In this document: positions 15,935 to 24,586 of the stretch, piece after piece
Numbering within the stretch: position 1 is the stretch's first letter
Layout: each line of letters starts with the position of its first letter
From: Geodermatophilus dictyosporus
GTDB taxonomy: Bacteria > Actinomycetota > Actinomycetes > Mycobacteriales > Geodermatophilaceae
DNA: 64,000 nt
Direction: 5' to 3'
NCBI RefSeq assembly: GCF_900115505.1
Contig: NZ_FOWQ01000010.1
Coordinates: 58,467-122,466, forward strand
Program-made: the position numbers and the translations under genes
The notes under the pieces: generated by a model
What the model saw: only the letters and a program-made list of their open reading frames with translations
The model's database searches: none
What the model was told of the DNA's origin: nothing

Positions 15935-16603
15935 ATGACCCGCACCCGCCTCACCCGCACGCTGCTCCGCACCGCCGTCCCGACCGCCGCCGTCGCGGCC
16001 GCGGTCGTCGCCGGCGCCGGCACCGCGTCGGCGACCGGCGTCGCGTACAACGCCTACGACACCGACGCCAACGGCTACCACGACGCCTACGCCTTCGACG
16101 ACAGCGGCGACGGCTACGAGGACACCTGGGCGATCGACTGGGACGAGAACGGCCTGGTCGAGCAGGTCGCCCTCGACACCGACCTCGACGGCTGGGCCGA
16201 CACGTGGGCCTTCGACACCGACGAGGACGGCTACGTCGAGGAGGTCGGCGTCGACACCACCGGCAACGCGCAGCCCGACGAGTGGGGCGCCGACACCGAC
16301 TACGACGGCTACGTCGACCTGCTGGCCCACGACGTCGACGACGACGGGTACGCCGACTACTCCGAGCCCGCCACCACGGCCTCCTACGCCTACGCGACGG
16401 TGAGCTACGTGTTCGCGGAGGCCGACGGCTGGGTGTACTGGGAGAGCACCGTCGAGTACGGCTACGGCCTGGCCTCCGACGGCGCGACCGCCGACAGCGG
16501 CATCTCCTCGCGGACCGGCGACCAGCCGGCGCTCACCGCCCAGATGGAGGACACCGAGCCCACCGGCGGCCTGGTCGCCCAGGCGCTGCTCGAGCTGTTC
16601 TGA
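15935..16603 (+). CDS. Secreted protein with eight 13-residue Asp/Gly repeats
   Basis: A 222-residue protein from ATG 15935 (GAGGAAGG upstream). A signal peptide (RTRLTRTLLRT, hydrophobic Ala/Val core, cleavage near AGTASA, residue 33) is followed by exactly eight 13-residue repeats at residues 42-145, pattern DxDxxGxxD/E plus an aromatic-hydrophobic tetrad (TWAF, EVGV, LLAH). The Asp spacing resembles calcium loops of EF-hand, dockerin and thrombospondin type 3 repeats, so calcium-dependent folding outside the cell is likely. The C-terminal 75 residues (SYAYATVSYVFAEADGWVYW) are a separate region. No enzyme motif. A strong terminator hairpin follows. Confidence 0.8.
   Translation: MTRTRLTRTLLRTAVPTAAVAAAVVAGAGTASATGVAYNAYDTDANGYHDAYAFDDSGDGYEDTWAIDWDENGLVEQVALDTDLDGWADTWAFDTDEDGYVEEVGVDTTGNAQPDEWGADTDYDGYVDLLAHDVDDDGYADYSEPATTASYAYATVSYVFAEADGWVYWESTVEYGYGLASDGATADSGISSRTGDQPALTAQMEDTEPTGGLVAQALLELF
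16058..16369 (+). repeat. 39-bp coding tandem repeat (8 units)
   Basis: Eight in-register 39-bp units encode the 13-residue Asp/Gly repeats with no insertion or deletion. Units are diverged in DNA but keep the Asp and Gly positions, which points to selection on the protein rather than recent duplication. Confidence 0.85.
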
Positions 16604-16634
16604 TCCCGCGGACCGTCCCGCCGGTGCCCGGGCC

Positions 16635-16669
16635 CGTGTGGCCGGCGTCCCCGCGACGCCGGCCACACG
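16635..16669 (+). terminator. Hairpin terminator
   Basis: A perfect 14-bp stem (CGTGTGGCCGGCGT with its complement) and 7-base loop, 32 bases after the stop of the repeat protein. Confidence 0.65.
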
Positions 16670-16805
16670 GCGGTCCGACACGCGGTGCCAGAGGTGACAA
16701 CAGGCCGCCGAAAGGCGCAGGATGGTCGATTGCCGCTCGTGCCAGGAATGGTGCGGGAATGGCATCCGCACGAGAGTGACGACCATTCTAGCAGAGGGAA
16801 GTGCA

Positions 16806-19130
16806 TTGCCGGCGACCCCGTCCGACGTCGTCCCCGACCCCGAGCTCGCGCAGGAGCAGACCTACGTCAGCGACCTCTACACACGCCTCGACGCCGCCCG
16901 CGACCTGGCCACGCGGCGGCTGCGCCAGGCCATCTCCTGGCCGGCGGTCGACCCGCAGGCCCTGCAGGAGCGCGACGCCACCGTGCGCTTCCAGACCGAG
17001 CGGGTGACCGCTCTCGACGCCGCCGAGGCCGGCCTGTGCGTGGGCCGCATCGACCGCACCGGCGACGGCCCGCTCTACATCGGCCGCATCGGCCTGCCCG
17101 CCGACGACGCCGGCGGCGACCCGGCGCTGGTCGACTGGCGCGCGCCCGCGGCCCGTCCCTTCTACACCGCCACCCCGGTGCACCCGCTGGGCATCGAGCG
17201 GCGCCGGCACATCCGCACCCGCGGGCGCACCGTCGTCCGGCTCGACGACGAGGTGCTCACCGGCGGGGTCGCCGGCTCCGGGCTCACCGGTGAGGCCGCG
17301 CTGTTCGCCGCGCTGGACGCCTCGCGCACCGGGCGGATGACCGACATCGTGCGCACCATCCAGGCCGAGCAGGACCGGATCATCCGCGCCGACGACCGCG
17401 GCGTGCTCGTCGTCCAGGGCGGCCCGGGCACCGGCAAGACGGCGGTGGCGCTGCACCGGGCGGCCTACCTGCTCTACACCCACCGCGAGCGGCTGGCCCG
17501 CCGCGGGCTGCTCGTCGTCGGCCCGACGCCGACCTTCCTGCGCTACATCGCCGACGTGCTGCCCGCCCTCGGCGAGACCGGCGTGCTGCTGGCCGGCCTG
17601 GGCCAGCTGCGGCCGGGCCTGGACGCGCGCGGCGAGGAGTCGCCGGCGACGGCGGCGGTCAAGGGCCGGCTGGAGATGGTCGACGTGCTGCGCGCGGCCG
17701 TCGCCGACCGGCAGGTGGTGCCCGAGGGCCCGCGCGAGCTGGTGGTCGACGGGTTCGCGCTGCGGCTGCGGCCGGTCGACGTCACCCGCGCCCAGAACGC
17801 CGCGCGGCGGGCCGACCCGCTGCACAACCTGGCCCGGCCGGTGTTCGTCCGGCGGGTCGTCGACCTGCTGACCCGCCGCTACGCCGAGCGCATCGGCGCG
17901 GGCATCGACGCCGGCCGCGAGCTGTTCGACTCCGACGACGTCGCCGCGCTGCGCCGGGAGGTGGCCGAGGACCCCGGCGTGCGGTCGCTGATGGCCGAGC
18001 TCTGGCCGGTGCTCACCCCCGAGCGGCTGCTCACCGACCTCTACGCCGACCCCGACCGCGTCGCCCGGGCCACCCCCGGGTGGTCCGACGCCGACCGCGC
18101 GCTGCTGCACCGCCCCCGCGGGTCGGCCGGGTCGACGCAGCAGTGGACGCCGGCCGACGTGCCGCTGCTGGAGGAGGCCGAGGAGCTGCTGGGCTTCGAC
18201 GACAGCGCGCAGCGGGCCCGCGCCGACCGGGACCGCCGCCGCGCACTGGCCCGCGCCCAGGAGACGCTGGACGTGCTGCACGGCTCGCGGTCGGTGGACC
18301 TCGAGGACGAGCACCTGGAGGCCGAGGTGCTCAGCGCCGGCGACCTGCTCTCCGCCGAGGACCTCGCCGACCGGCACCGCGAGCTCGACTTCCGCACCAC
18401 CGCCGAGCGGGCCGCCGCCGACCGCACCTGGACCTTCGGGCACGTGGTCGTCGACGAGGCCCAGGAGCTCTCGCCGATGGCCTGGCGGCTGCTGGTGCGC
18501 CGCTGCCCCACCCGCTCGATGACCGTCGTCGGCGACGTGGCGCAGACCGGCAGCCTGGCCGGGGCCGACCGGTGGGACGCCGTGCTGCGCCCGCACGTCG
18601 GCGACGCCTGGCGGCTGGAGGAGCTGACGGTGAACTACCGCACGCCCGCCGAGGTCATGGAGCTGGCCGCCGACGTCCTCGCCGCCTCCGGCACGGGCCT
18701 GCGCCCGCCGCGGTCGGTGCGCATCGGCGGTACGCCGCCGGCGGCCGAGGTGACCGGGTCGTCGGGGCTGGCCGGCCGCGCGGCGGCGGTGGCGGCGGAC
18801 CTGGCCGGCGGCGAGGGGACGACGGCGGTGCTGGTGCCGCCGAGCCGGCTGGCCGAGGTGGTCGAAGCACTGCGGGAGCTGCGCCCGGACGTGCAGTCGG
18901 GGCCGGGCGCGGACTCCTCCGCCGGGCCGGTCGTGCTGACCCCGGGCGACGCCAAGGGGCTGGAGTTCGACTCGGTGGTGCTCGCCGATCCGCAGGGGGT
19001 GCTCGACGAGGGCGTGCGCGGGGTCAACGACCTCTACGTCGCGCTGACCCGGGCCACCCAGCGACTGGTCGTGCTCTCCCCCGGCCCGCTGCCGGCCGTG
19101 CTGTCCCGGCTGGAGGAGGCCGCGGCCTGA
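16806..19130 (+). CDS. helR: HelR-like RNA polymerase recycling helicase (UvrD/HelD superfamily)
   Basis: A 774-residue superfamily 1 ATPase from TTG 16806, chosen because AGAGGGAA stands seven bases before it and homologues begin close to DPELAQEQTYV; an ATG at 16722 is possible. Walker A is QGGPGTGKTAVALHRAAYLL, Walker B VVVDEAQELSPMAWRLL, and the C-terminal motifs include TVNYRTPAEVME, GDAKGLEFDSV and YVALTRATQRL. HelR and HelD pull stalled RNA polymerase off DNA, and actinobacterial HelR also displaces rifamycins. I do not see the 19-bp rifamycin-associated element upstream, so induction by rifamycin cannot be claimed. A 7-bp inverted repeat CTCGTGC/GCACGAG lies 35-70 bases before the start. 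Confidence 0.87.
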   Translation: MPATPSDVVPDPELAQEQTYVSDLYTRLDAARDLATRRLRQAISWPAVDPQALQERDATVRFQTERVTALDAAEAGLCVGRIDRTGDGPLYIGRIGLPADDAGGDPALVDWRAPAARPFYTATPVHPLGIERRRHIRTRGRTVVRLDDEVLTGGVAGSGLTGEAALFAALDASRTGRMTDIVRTIQAEQDRIIRADDRGVLVVQGGPGTGKTAVALHRAAYLLYTHRERLARRGLLVVGPTPTFLRYIADVLPALGETGVLLAGLGQLRPGLDARGEESPATAAVKGRLEMVDVLRAAVADRQVVPEGPRELVVDGFALRLRPVDVTRAQNAARRADPLHNLARPVFVRRVVDLLTRRYAERIGAGIDAGRELFDSDDVAALRREVAEDPGVRSLMAELWPVLTPERLLTDLYADPDRVARATPGWSDADRALLHRPRGSAGSTQQWTPADVPLLEEAEELLGFDDSAQRARADRDRRRALARAQETLDVLHGSRSVDLEDEHLEAEVLSAGDLLSAEDLADRHRELDFRTTAERAAADRTWTFGHVVVDEAQELSPMAWRLLVRRCPTRSMTVVGDVAQTGSLAGADRWDAVLRPHVGDAWRLEELTVNYRTPAEVMELAADVLAASGTGLRPPRSVRIGGTPPAAEVTGSSGLAGRAAAVAADLAGGEGTTAVLVPPSRLAEVVEALRELRPDVQSGPGADSSAGPVVLTPGDAKGLEFDSVVLADPQGVLDEGVRGVNDLYVALTRATQRLVVLSPGPLPAVLSRLEEAAA

Positions 19131-19153
19131 GGGAGGACCTCCTGCCGCGCGAC

Positions 19154-19189
19154 GTCGTGCTCTGGACACAGGGGTGTTCAGAGCACGAC
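19154..19189. repeat. Palindromic repeat copy 2
   Basis: Arms GTCGTGCTCTG and CAGAGCACGAC, perfect over 11 bp, plus inner ACAC/GTGT pairing. Lies 23 bases after the HelR stop, in tandem with copy 3, between convergent genes, where the pair could serve as a double-sided terminator. Confidence 0.9.
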
Positions 19190-19221
19190 TCGCGCCGGAG
19201 GGGAGGGTGCCCGGCCGCCCG

Positions 19222-19258
19222 GTCGTGCTCTGCCCCGCCGGTGTGGGCAGAGCACGAC
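19222..19258. repeat. Palindromic repeat copy 3
   Basis: Perfect 14-bp arms (GTCGTGCTCTGCCC and complement) around a 9-base loop. Ends four bases before the stop of the P450 gene on the other strand. Confidence 0.92.
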
Positions 19259-19262
19259 CTCG

Positions 19263-20519
19263 TCAGGAGACGGGTGCCACCGCCGTGGGTCCCCACAGCG
19301 CGGCGGGCCGGAGGACGACCCCGCTGGCCGGGCGGGCCGGGATGCGGCGCAGCGAGATGGTCAGGTCCTGGTCGGCGGGGATGTCCAGCGGCAGCCGGGC
19401 CAGCCGGGGTGCCAGCGCGGCCAGCAGCGCGACGGTGAGCTGCTCGCCGGGGCAGCGGTGGTTGGTCCGCGGGTCGCCGCCGCCCTGGGGCACCAGCTCG
19501 AACTCGCCGATGCCGCGGTCGAGGAACCGCTCGGGCCGGAACGCGTAGGGGTCCTCCCACAGGTCCGGGTCGTGGTTCTGCCCGAAGAGGTCGAGCAGCA
19601 CCATGGCGTTGCGGGGGATCGTCTGCCCGCCGAACTCCAGCCGCCGGGGCGCGCGGCCGCCGATGAACGGCGCGAAGGGGTAGAAGCGCCGCACCTCGTG
19701 CGCCCACGCCTCGGCGAAGGCCGGGTCGGCCGCGGCCAGCCGCGAGCGGTACCCCGGCCAGCGGGCCAGCGCGTGCCCGGAGAAGGCGGTGAACCAGGCG
19801 ACGGCGGTGGTCGGCCGGATGACGTTGAGCAGCTCGACGGCGGCCACCCGCGGTTCGAGCGGCTGCCCGTCGGCGTCGCGGTGCGCGGCGACGACCGCCA
19901 GTGCCGACCCGGCGGGTGCCAAGGTCCCGCCGGCGCGGACCTGCTCGACCAGGCCCGCCAGCCAGCCCTCGCGCCGGCCCCGCGCCCGCCGGGCCCGCCA
20001 GTGCCGCGGCCCGCCGGTCGCGAAGCCGTCCACCATCGCCAGCAGGTCGCGCGCCAGCGCCGGCACCTCGTCCTGCGCGACCGGGACCCCCGCCCACCGG
20101 GTGACCGCGCCGGCGATCACCTGCGCCGACTCCTCGAACAGCACGACCTGCGGCCGGGTCAGCCAGTCCCGCGCGGCGGCGTCCCAGTCGGCGCAGGCAC
20201 GCTCCACCAGGTCCGCGATGCGGTCGCCGTCCATGAGGACCGACACGAACATCGCCTTGCGGACCCGGTGCGCCTCGCCGTCGAGGGTGTGCACCGCGCC
20301 CTTGCCGAAGAGGGTGCCCTGCACCGGCTCGGGGATGGCGTGCGCGCGGTGCACGTGCCGCTCGTCGTAGAGGAAGCGCGCCGCCTCCGGGCCCTCGATC
20401 GCGATCGCCGGCAGACCGCCCAGCCGGGTCCCGGCGGCGTGCCGGCCGCGGGCACGGCGCAGGTCGGGCATCCAGGCGTAGCCCTTGGACAGCAGGGCGA
20501 GGGAGTTCTCCAGGCGCAT
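19263..20519 (-). CDS. Cytochrome P450, CYP152-like (fatty-acid peroxygenase type)
   Basis: A 418-residue cytochrome P450. The heme Cys is in NHRCPGEQLT near the C-terminus, the ExxR equivalent is HEVRRFYPF, and the I-helix reads IRPTTAVAWF, in which the Arg-Pro pair replaces the usual acid/Thr pair. That Arg-Pro and the RCPGE form are typical of CYP152 enzymes (BSbeta, SPalpha, OleT), which use hydrogen peroxide to hydroxylate or decarboxylate fatty acids without a redox partner. No ferredoxin or reductase gene is adjacent, in agreement. Start ATG 20519; the reading frame open further upstream overlaps the SIR2-domain gene and is not used. Confidence 0.88.
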   Translation of the reverse strand: MRLENSLALLSKGYAWMPDLRRARGRHAAGTRLGGLPAIAIEGPEAARFLYDERHVHRAHAIPEPVQGTLFGKGAVHTLDGEAHRVRKAMFVSVLMDGDRIADLVERACADWDAAARDWLTRPQVVLFEESAQVIAGAVTRWAGVPVAQDEVPALARDLLAMVDGFATGGPRHWRARRARGRREGWLAGLVEQVRAGGTLAPAGSALAVVAAHRDADGQPLEPRVAAVELLNVIRPTTAVAWFTAFSGHALARWPGYRSRLAAADPAFAEAWAHEVRRFYPFAPFIGGRAPRRLEFGGQTIPRNAMVLLDLFGQNHDPDLWEDPYAFRPERFLDRGIGEFELVPQGGGDPRTNHRCPGEQLTVALLAALAPRLARLPLDIPADQDLTISLRRIPARPASGVVLRPAALWGPTAVAPVS

Positions 20520-20569
20520 GCACCACCCCTGCCCTGGTCGGGCGGGCGGCAACCCCGGGCGGGCGCGGC

Positions 20570-22189
20570 TCAGCCGGGTCGCTGCTGCTGCAGCCGGTCG
20601 TCGCGCGGTTCGGAGGCGGCGTCGGCCGGCTCGTCCGGGCGGTCGTCGCGGCGGCCCGCCGAGCGGCCGTGCCCCAGCCGGCGCAGCAGCGCGGCCACCT
20701 CGCCGGCCGCCGACGGCGCCACCGAGCCCTCGGGGACCCGCGCCGCGACGTCCTGCAGCGCCTCGGCCAGCGCGCGCTCCTCGTCGCTGAGCATGCCGCG
20801 GTAGGCGGGGTCGAGCAGGTAGCCGGTGGGCGGGGTGGACAGGCAGCCGATCAGGTCGAGCAGCACCTCCAGCCGGCGGGCGGCCTCCGTCGGCGAGGTG
20901 TCCGACCGCGACATCGCGACCGTCTCCACGTCCTGCTCCCACAGCCGCGCACGGGCGGCGTCCTCGCGCAGCGCCAGCACCGTGCCCGACCGGCGCCGCG
21001 GCTCCCGGTCGGGGCCCTGGACGGCGCTGCGCACCTGGTGGGCGATGCGGACCAGGTCGTCGTCGAGCATCGAGGTGCCCACGAACAGCACGTGCCGGGT
21101 GAGCAGCAGCGAGTGCAGCACGCCGGCCAGCGCCGCCCGTGAGTCGCCCAGCTGCAGGTACTCCTCGCGGGTCAGCACCACCGACTCGGGGTGTGCGGCG
21201 TCGCCGTGCAGCTTGAGCAGCCACGGCCGGCCCGGCTGCGGCTCGTCGTAGGGCAGCACCGAGAGGTCCCGGCCGATGTCGGCGGCGGCGAGCTCGACGA
21301 GCGGGTCGTAGTTGGTGGTCACGAACTCCTGCACCGGCAGGTCGGCGATCAGCGCGTGCGCCAGCGCGTAGGGACCGGGACCGAACCGCTCCCGCACGAA
21401 CTCCTGGAGCCGGTCGCGGCCCAGCTCGCGCGCCAGCAGCGCCGCGGAGTCCTCCGGCGGCAGCCGGCCCAGCCCGGCGCGCAGGTCGTCGTCCAGGCCC
21501 GAGCGGCCGGCCAGCTCGTCCAGGAGCTCCTCCCAGGTCGGCAGGCCGGCGGCCGCGCTGACCCCCGCGCCGATGAACAGCGCCAGCTGCCCGCGGCGGG
21601 CCCGCTCCCCCAGCTGCTCGGCCAGCGCCCGCAGCGGGTCGGGCAGGTCCCACGAGGTGGACTCGCCGCGGCGGATCCGCTGGGCCGCGGCGAGGTCGCT
21701 GGACCCGCGCAGCACGAGCGCGACGTCGAAGCCGTGCTCGTCGGCGGCCTCGCGCAGCACCGGCAGCAGCTGCTGCAGCAGGTCGCCGCGCCGGCCGGCC
21801 GCCCCGCCCCAGCCGGTGCCCAGCGCCGGCAGCCCCACCAGCCGCCGCGCCCGGCCGTGCACCGGCTCGGGCACCTCGCGCCGGGCAACGGCGGCCAGCG
21901 CCTCGCGGGCGCCGTCGAGCAGCCAGTCCAGGCCGCGGCCGCAGTCGTCCACGGTGTCGAGCAGCCACGCTCGGCGCGGCCCGGTGCCGGGCACCTCGAG
22001 CACCCGCTCGCCGCCGGACCACGCCAGGTCCACGCAGATCCCCGAGGCGTCCTCGTCGGCGACGAGGTCGGCGGGCAGCACGTCGCGCCAGCTCGCCGCC
22101 ACCCGCAGGGTGCGGCCGGTGGGCACGAGGACGTCGTCGCAGGACAGCCGGGTCAGGTCCGCACCGACGACGAAGACGTGTCCGCTCAC
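20570..22189 (-). CDS. SIR2-like protein with N-terminal macro-like region
   Basis: A 539-residue protein in two parts. Residues 1-175 look like a macro-type ADP-ribose fold: VVGADLTRLSCDDVLVPTGR at the start and GLPALGTGWGG at 119-129. Residues 195-455 form a SIR2-like domain with FIGAGVSAAAGLPTW (205-219), TTNYDP (291-296), KLHGD (326-330) and FVGTSMLDDDL (369-379), the NAD-binding and catalytic motifs of the SIR2_2 group. Members of that group act in bacterial anti-phage systems by destroying NAD. The tail is helical and charged, ending in a Gln run. No defence partner gene (HerA, Argonaute, TIR) is adjacent, so it would act alone. The macro assignment is motif-based. Confidence 0.72.
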   Translation of the reverse strand: MSGHVFVVGADLTRLSCDDVLVPTGRTLRVAASWRDVLPADLVADEDASGICVDLAWSGGERVLEVPGTGPRRAWLLDTVDDCGRGLDWLLDGAREALAAVARREVPEPVHGRARRLVGLPALGTGWGGAAGRRGDLLQQLLPVLREAADEHGFDVALVLRGSSDLAAAQRIRRGESTSWDLPDPLRALAEQLGERARRGQLALFIGAGVSAAAGLPTWEELLDELAGRSGLDDDLRAGLGRLPPEDSAALLARELGRDRLQEFVRERFGPGPYALAHALIADLPVQEFVTTNYDPLVELAAADIGRDLSVLPYDEPQPGRPWLLKLHGDAAHPESVVLTREEYLQLGDSRAALAGVLHSLLLTRHVLFVGTSMLDDDLVRIAHQVRSAVQGPDREPRRRSGTVLALREDAARARLWEQDVETVAMSRSDTSPTEAARRLEVLLDLIGCLSTPPTGYLLDPAYRGMLSDEERALAEALQDVAARVPEGSVAPSAAGEVAALLRRLGHGRSAGRRDDRPDEPADAASEPRDDRLQQQRPG

Positions 22190-22248
22190 GCCGCTGCCCT
22201 ACCCACGGACACGCCGGGCGGGAACCCGGCTGGGCCCGGAGGGGCGGG

Positions 22249-22884
22249 TCAGGCCCCGCAGCCCCCGGCGCCGCAGGCGCAGCCGCCGCAGCCGGCCGGG
22301 CGGGCGAGGACCGGCCGCACGGCGACCGAGCGCAGCGCAGCGGCGCCGACCAGCAGCGGCACCGCGGCCAGGCCGGTGGCCAGCGCGGCGACCACCGTGG
22401 CGACGTCGGCCGCGCGCCCGGTGCCCTGGACGGCGGCGGTCCCGGCGAGCAGCCCGCCGACCAGCACGGTCCAGACCGCCAGCGCGGCGCCGGCGCGGCG
22501 GGCGGTGCCCCCGCGGGCGACGACGACCGCCGTGGCCACCACCAGCACCAGCGGCACCCCGGCCAGCAGCGCCCACCCGGTGGCGACGACGGAGACGGCC
22601 GCGGCAGCGACCGCCGCAGCCCCGAGCAGCAGCGCCGGCGCCCCGGCCGGCGTCGCGCCGGCGCGCAGCAGGACGGCGCCGCGGGCGGCGGCCAGCAGGC
22701 CGAGGCCGCCGAGCAGCAGACGGGCGCCGAGGTCGCCGGTCAGCACCGCCACGGCGGCCAGGACCAGCAGCGCGACGCCGAGCGCCGCGCGCACCGGCCA
22801 CGCCCGGCGGGCCGCGTCGTGCTCGCTGCGCGTCACCGCGCGGAGGGTCCGTCCTGCCGTTCCGGTCGCCGTCGGTGTCGCCAC
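22249..22884 (-). CDS. Hypothetical multi-span membrane protein with Cys-rich tail
   Basis: A 211-residue protein started at GTG 22884. After a 30-residue charged N-terminus there are about six hydrophobic Ala/Val/Leu spans with short loops, in the style of DUF308-type membrane proteins, and the protein closes with a metal-ligand-like tail GCGGCACGAGGCGA. Four Cys in 15 residues at a cytoplasmic or exposed end is unusual and could bind a metal. No family assigned with certainty. It diverges from the DUF1206 genes. Confidence 0.65.
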   Translation of the reverse strand: MATPTATGTAGRTLRAVTRSEHDAARRAWPVRAALGVALLVLAAVAVLTGDLGARLLLGGLGLLAAARGAVLLRAGATPAGAPALLLGAAAVAAAAVSVVATGWALLAGVPLVLVVATAVVVARGGTARRAGAALAVWTVLVGGLLAGTAAVQGTGRAADVATVVAALATGLAAVPLLVGAAALRSVAVRPVLARPAGCGGCACGAGGCGA

Positions 22885-22990
22885 GCCCCCAGTGTCCCTG
22901 ATGCCCGGAGGGGCGGGACGCCCGGCGCGGGGGACGTGCGCGTGGCACGCTCGCGAGGCCGTGCGCACGACGCGGCAGGGCGGCGGGGGC

Positions 22991-23671
22991 GTGGCCGAGG
23001 ACACAGCCGGTGACACGGCGCCGGTGACCCAGCGGGCCGCCCACAGCCCCCTGCTCCGGCACACCGCACGCCTGGGCCTGCTCGGGTACGCCCTCATCCA
23101 CCTGCTGGTCGCCTGGCTGGCCCTGCAGCTGGCCTGGGGCCCGGGCCGCGCCCGCACCGCCGGCCGCTCCGCCGACTCGGCCGGTGCACTCGACGTGCTG
23201 GCCGAGTCCCCGTTCGGGGACGGCCTGCTCTGGGCGCTGGCCGCCTCGCTGGCCGGGCTGTGCGCGTGGCAGGCGGTGGAGGTGCTGCGCCACCACCGGT
23301 CGGTCCCGGGCCCGGGGCCGCGGCGGCGCGCGGCGCTGGTGCAGCTGGTCAAGACGGTGGGCACCGCGGTGCTCTACGGCTTCCTCGCCGTCTCCGCCGT
23401 CCGCGCCGCGCTGGGGCTGCGGGCCGGGCGGCGGGAGGAGCAGGAGACGGTGCGCGGCGTGCTGTCCTGGCCCGGCGGGCAGCTGCTCGTCGTCGCGGTG
23501 GTCGGCTGGGCGGCGGCCACCTTCGACGCGGCCACCGCCACCGGCCTCGACGGCGCCCTGCGGGCGGTGGCCACCGGCCCGCTCGGCCCGGTGCTGCTCA
23601 CCGTCGTCGCCACCGGGCTGGCCACCTTCTCCGTGTACCTGCTGGCCCGCGCGCGGCACCCCGTCGGCTGA
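22991..23671 (+). CDS. DUF1206 membrane protein, copy 1
   Basis: A 226-residue protein started at GTG 22991 (GGCGGCGGGGGC upstream). It shows the DUF1206 repeat: LLGYALIHLLVAWLALQLAW, then GALDVLAESPFGDGLLWALA and a second span pair ending in ARARHP. Copies 2 and 3 each carry three such span pairs; this one appears to hold two and is shorter. DUF1206 proteins are polytopic actinobacterial membrane proteins of unknown activity. First of three tandem paralogues. Confidence 0.8.
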   Translation: MAEDTAGDTAPVTQRAAHSPLLRHTARLGLLGYALIHLLVAWLALQLAWGPGRARTAGRSADSAGALDVLAESPFGDGLLWALAASLAGLCAWQAVEVLRHHRSVPGPGPRRRAALVQLVKTVGTAVLYGFLAVSAVRAALGLRAGRREEQETVRGVLSWPGGQLLVVAVVGWAAATFDAATATGLDGALRAVATGPLGPVLLTVVATGLATFSVYLLARARHPVG

Positions 23672-23737
23672 ACCGACGCGGCGCCGCGCGCTGTGCCACG
23701 CTGGTCCGTCACACGGGGTGTGAGAGGAGACCTGGCC

Positions 23738-24580
23738 ATGAGCGGTCCGGGGACGGCGGCGGGCGCGGCGGGCCGGGCGGGCCAGAGCGACGCCCTGGAA
23801 CACCTCGCCCGGGTGGGGCTGATCGCCTACGGCATGGTCCACGTGCTGGTGGCGTGGCTGGCGCTGCAGCTGGCCTGGGGCGGTGGGAGCAGCGAGTCCG
23901 CCGACCAGTCCGGCGCGCTGGCCACCCTGGCCGAGTCGCCCGTCGGCAAGCCGCTGCTGTGGGTGCTCGCCGTCGGGCTGGTCGCGCTGGCGCTGTGGCA
24001 GGCCGCCGAGGTGGTCCGCTGGCGCTCGGGCTGGTCGGCGTCCGGGGACACCCGGAAGAAGGCCGTGGAGAAGACGGTCAAGGCGGTGGCCAAGGCGGTC
24101 GTCTACGCGGCGCTGGCGGTGCTGGCGTTCCGCGCCGCCACCGGCGGCGGGCAGTCCGGCTCGGGCCAGCAGCAGCAGACGACGGCCGGCGTGCTCGGCT
24201 GGCCCGGCGGCCGCTGGCTGGTGGCCGCCGCGGGACTGGTCGTCATCGGCGTCGGCGCCCACCACGTGCTCAAGGGTCTGAAGAAGGGCTTCCTCGAGGA
24301 GATCGACCTGGCCTCGGCGCCGCCGACCGCGGAGCGGACGGTGACCCGGCTCGGCCAGGTCGGCTACCCGGCCAAGGGCGTCGCCTTCGCGGTGGTCGGC
24401 GCGCTGCTGGTCTACGCCGCGCTGACCTTCGACCCCGCCAGGGCGAGCGGTCTCGACGGCGCGATGCGCACCATCCTCGACGCCCCCTTCGGCCGCGTCC
24501 TGCTGACGCTCGTGGCGCTGGGCATCGCCGCGTTCGGCGCGTTCTGCTTCGTGCGGGCGCGCTACCCCGAGCGAACCTGA
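23738..24580 (+). CDS. DUF1206 membrane protein, copy 2
   Basis: A 280-residue paralogue from ATG 23738 with GAGAGGAGA upstream. Three two-span units are visible, beginning at IAYGMVHVLVAWLALQLAWG, LVVAAAGLVV-type segment near residue 160, and VGYPAKGVAFAVVGALLVYA near 206. Each unit ends in an acidic-amphipathic loop (GALATLAESPVGKPLLWVLA; GLDGAMRTILDAPFGRVLL). The strict internal repetition and the family name are clear; function is not known. Confidence 0.85.
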   Translation: MSGPGTAAGAAGRAGQSDALEHLARVGLIAYGMVHVLVAWLALQLAWGGGSSESADQSGALATLAESPVGKPLLWVLAVGLVALALWQAAEVVRWRSGWSASGDTRKKAVEKTVKAVAKAVVYAALAVLAFRAATGGGQSGSGQQQQTTAGVLGWPGGRWLVAAAGLVVIGVGAHHVLKGLKKGFLEEIDLASAPPTAERTVTRLGQVGYPAKGVAFAVVGALLVYAALTFDPARASGLDGAMRTILDAPFGRVLLTLVALGIAAFGAFCFVRARYPERT

Positions 24581-24586
24581 GCGCGC

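Noticed and set aside
16722..16805. ATG start for HelR upstream of TTG 16806
   Set aside because: Cys/Arg-rich extension without homology and without a ribosome site; TTG has AGAGGGAA at good distance. Not fully excluded.
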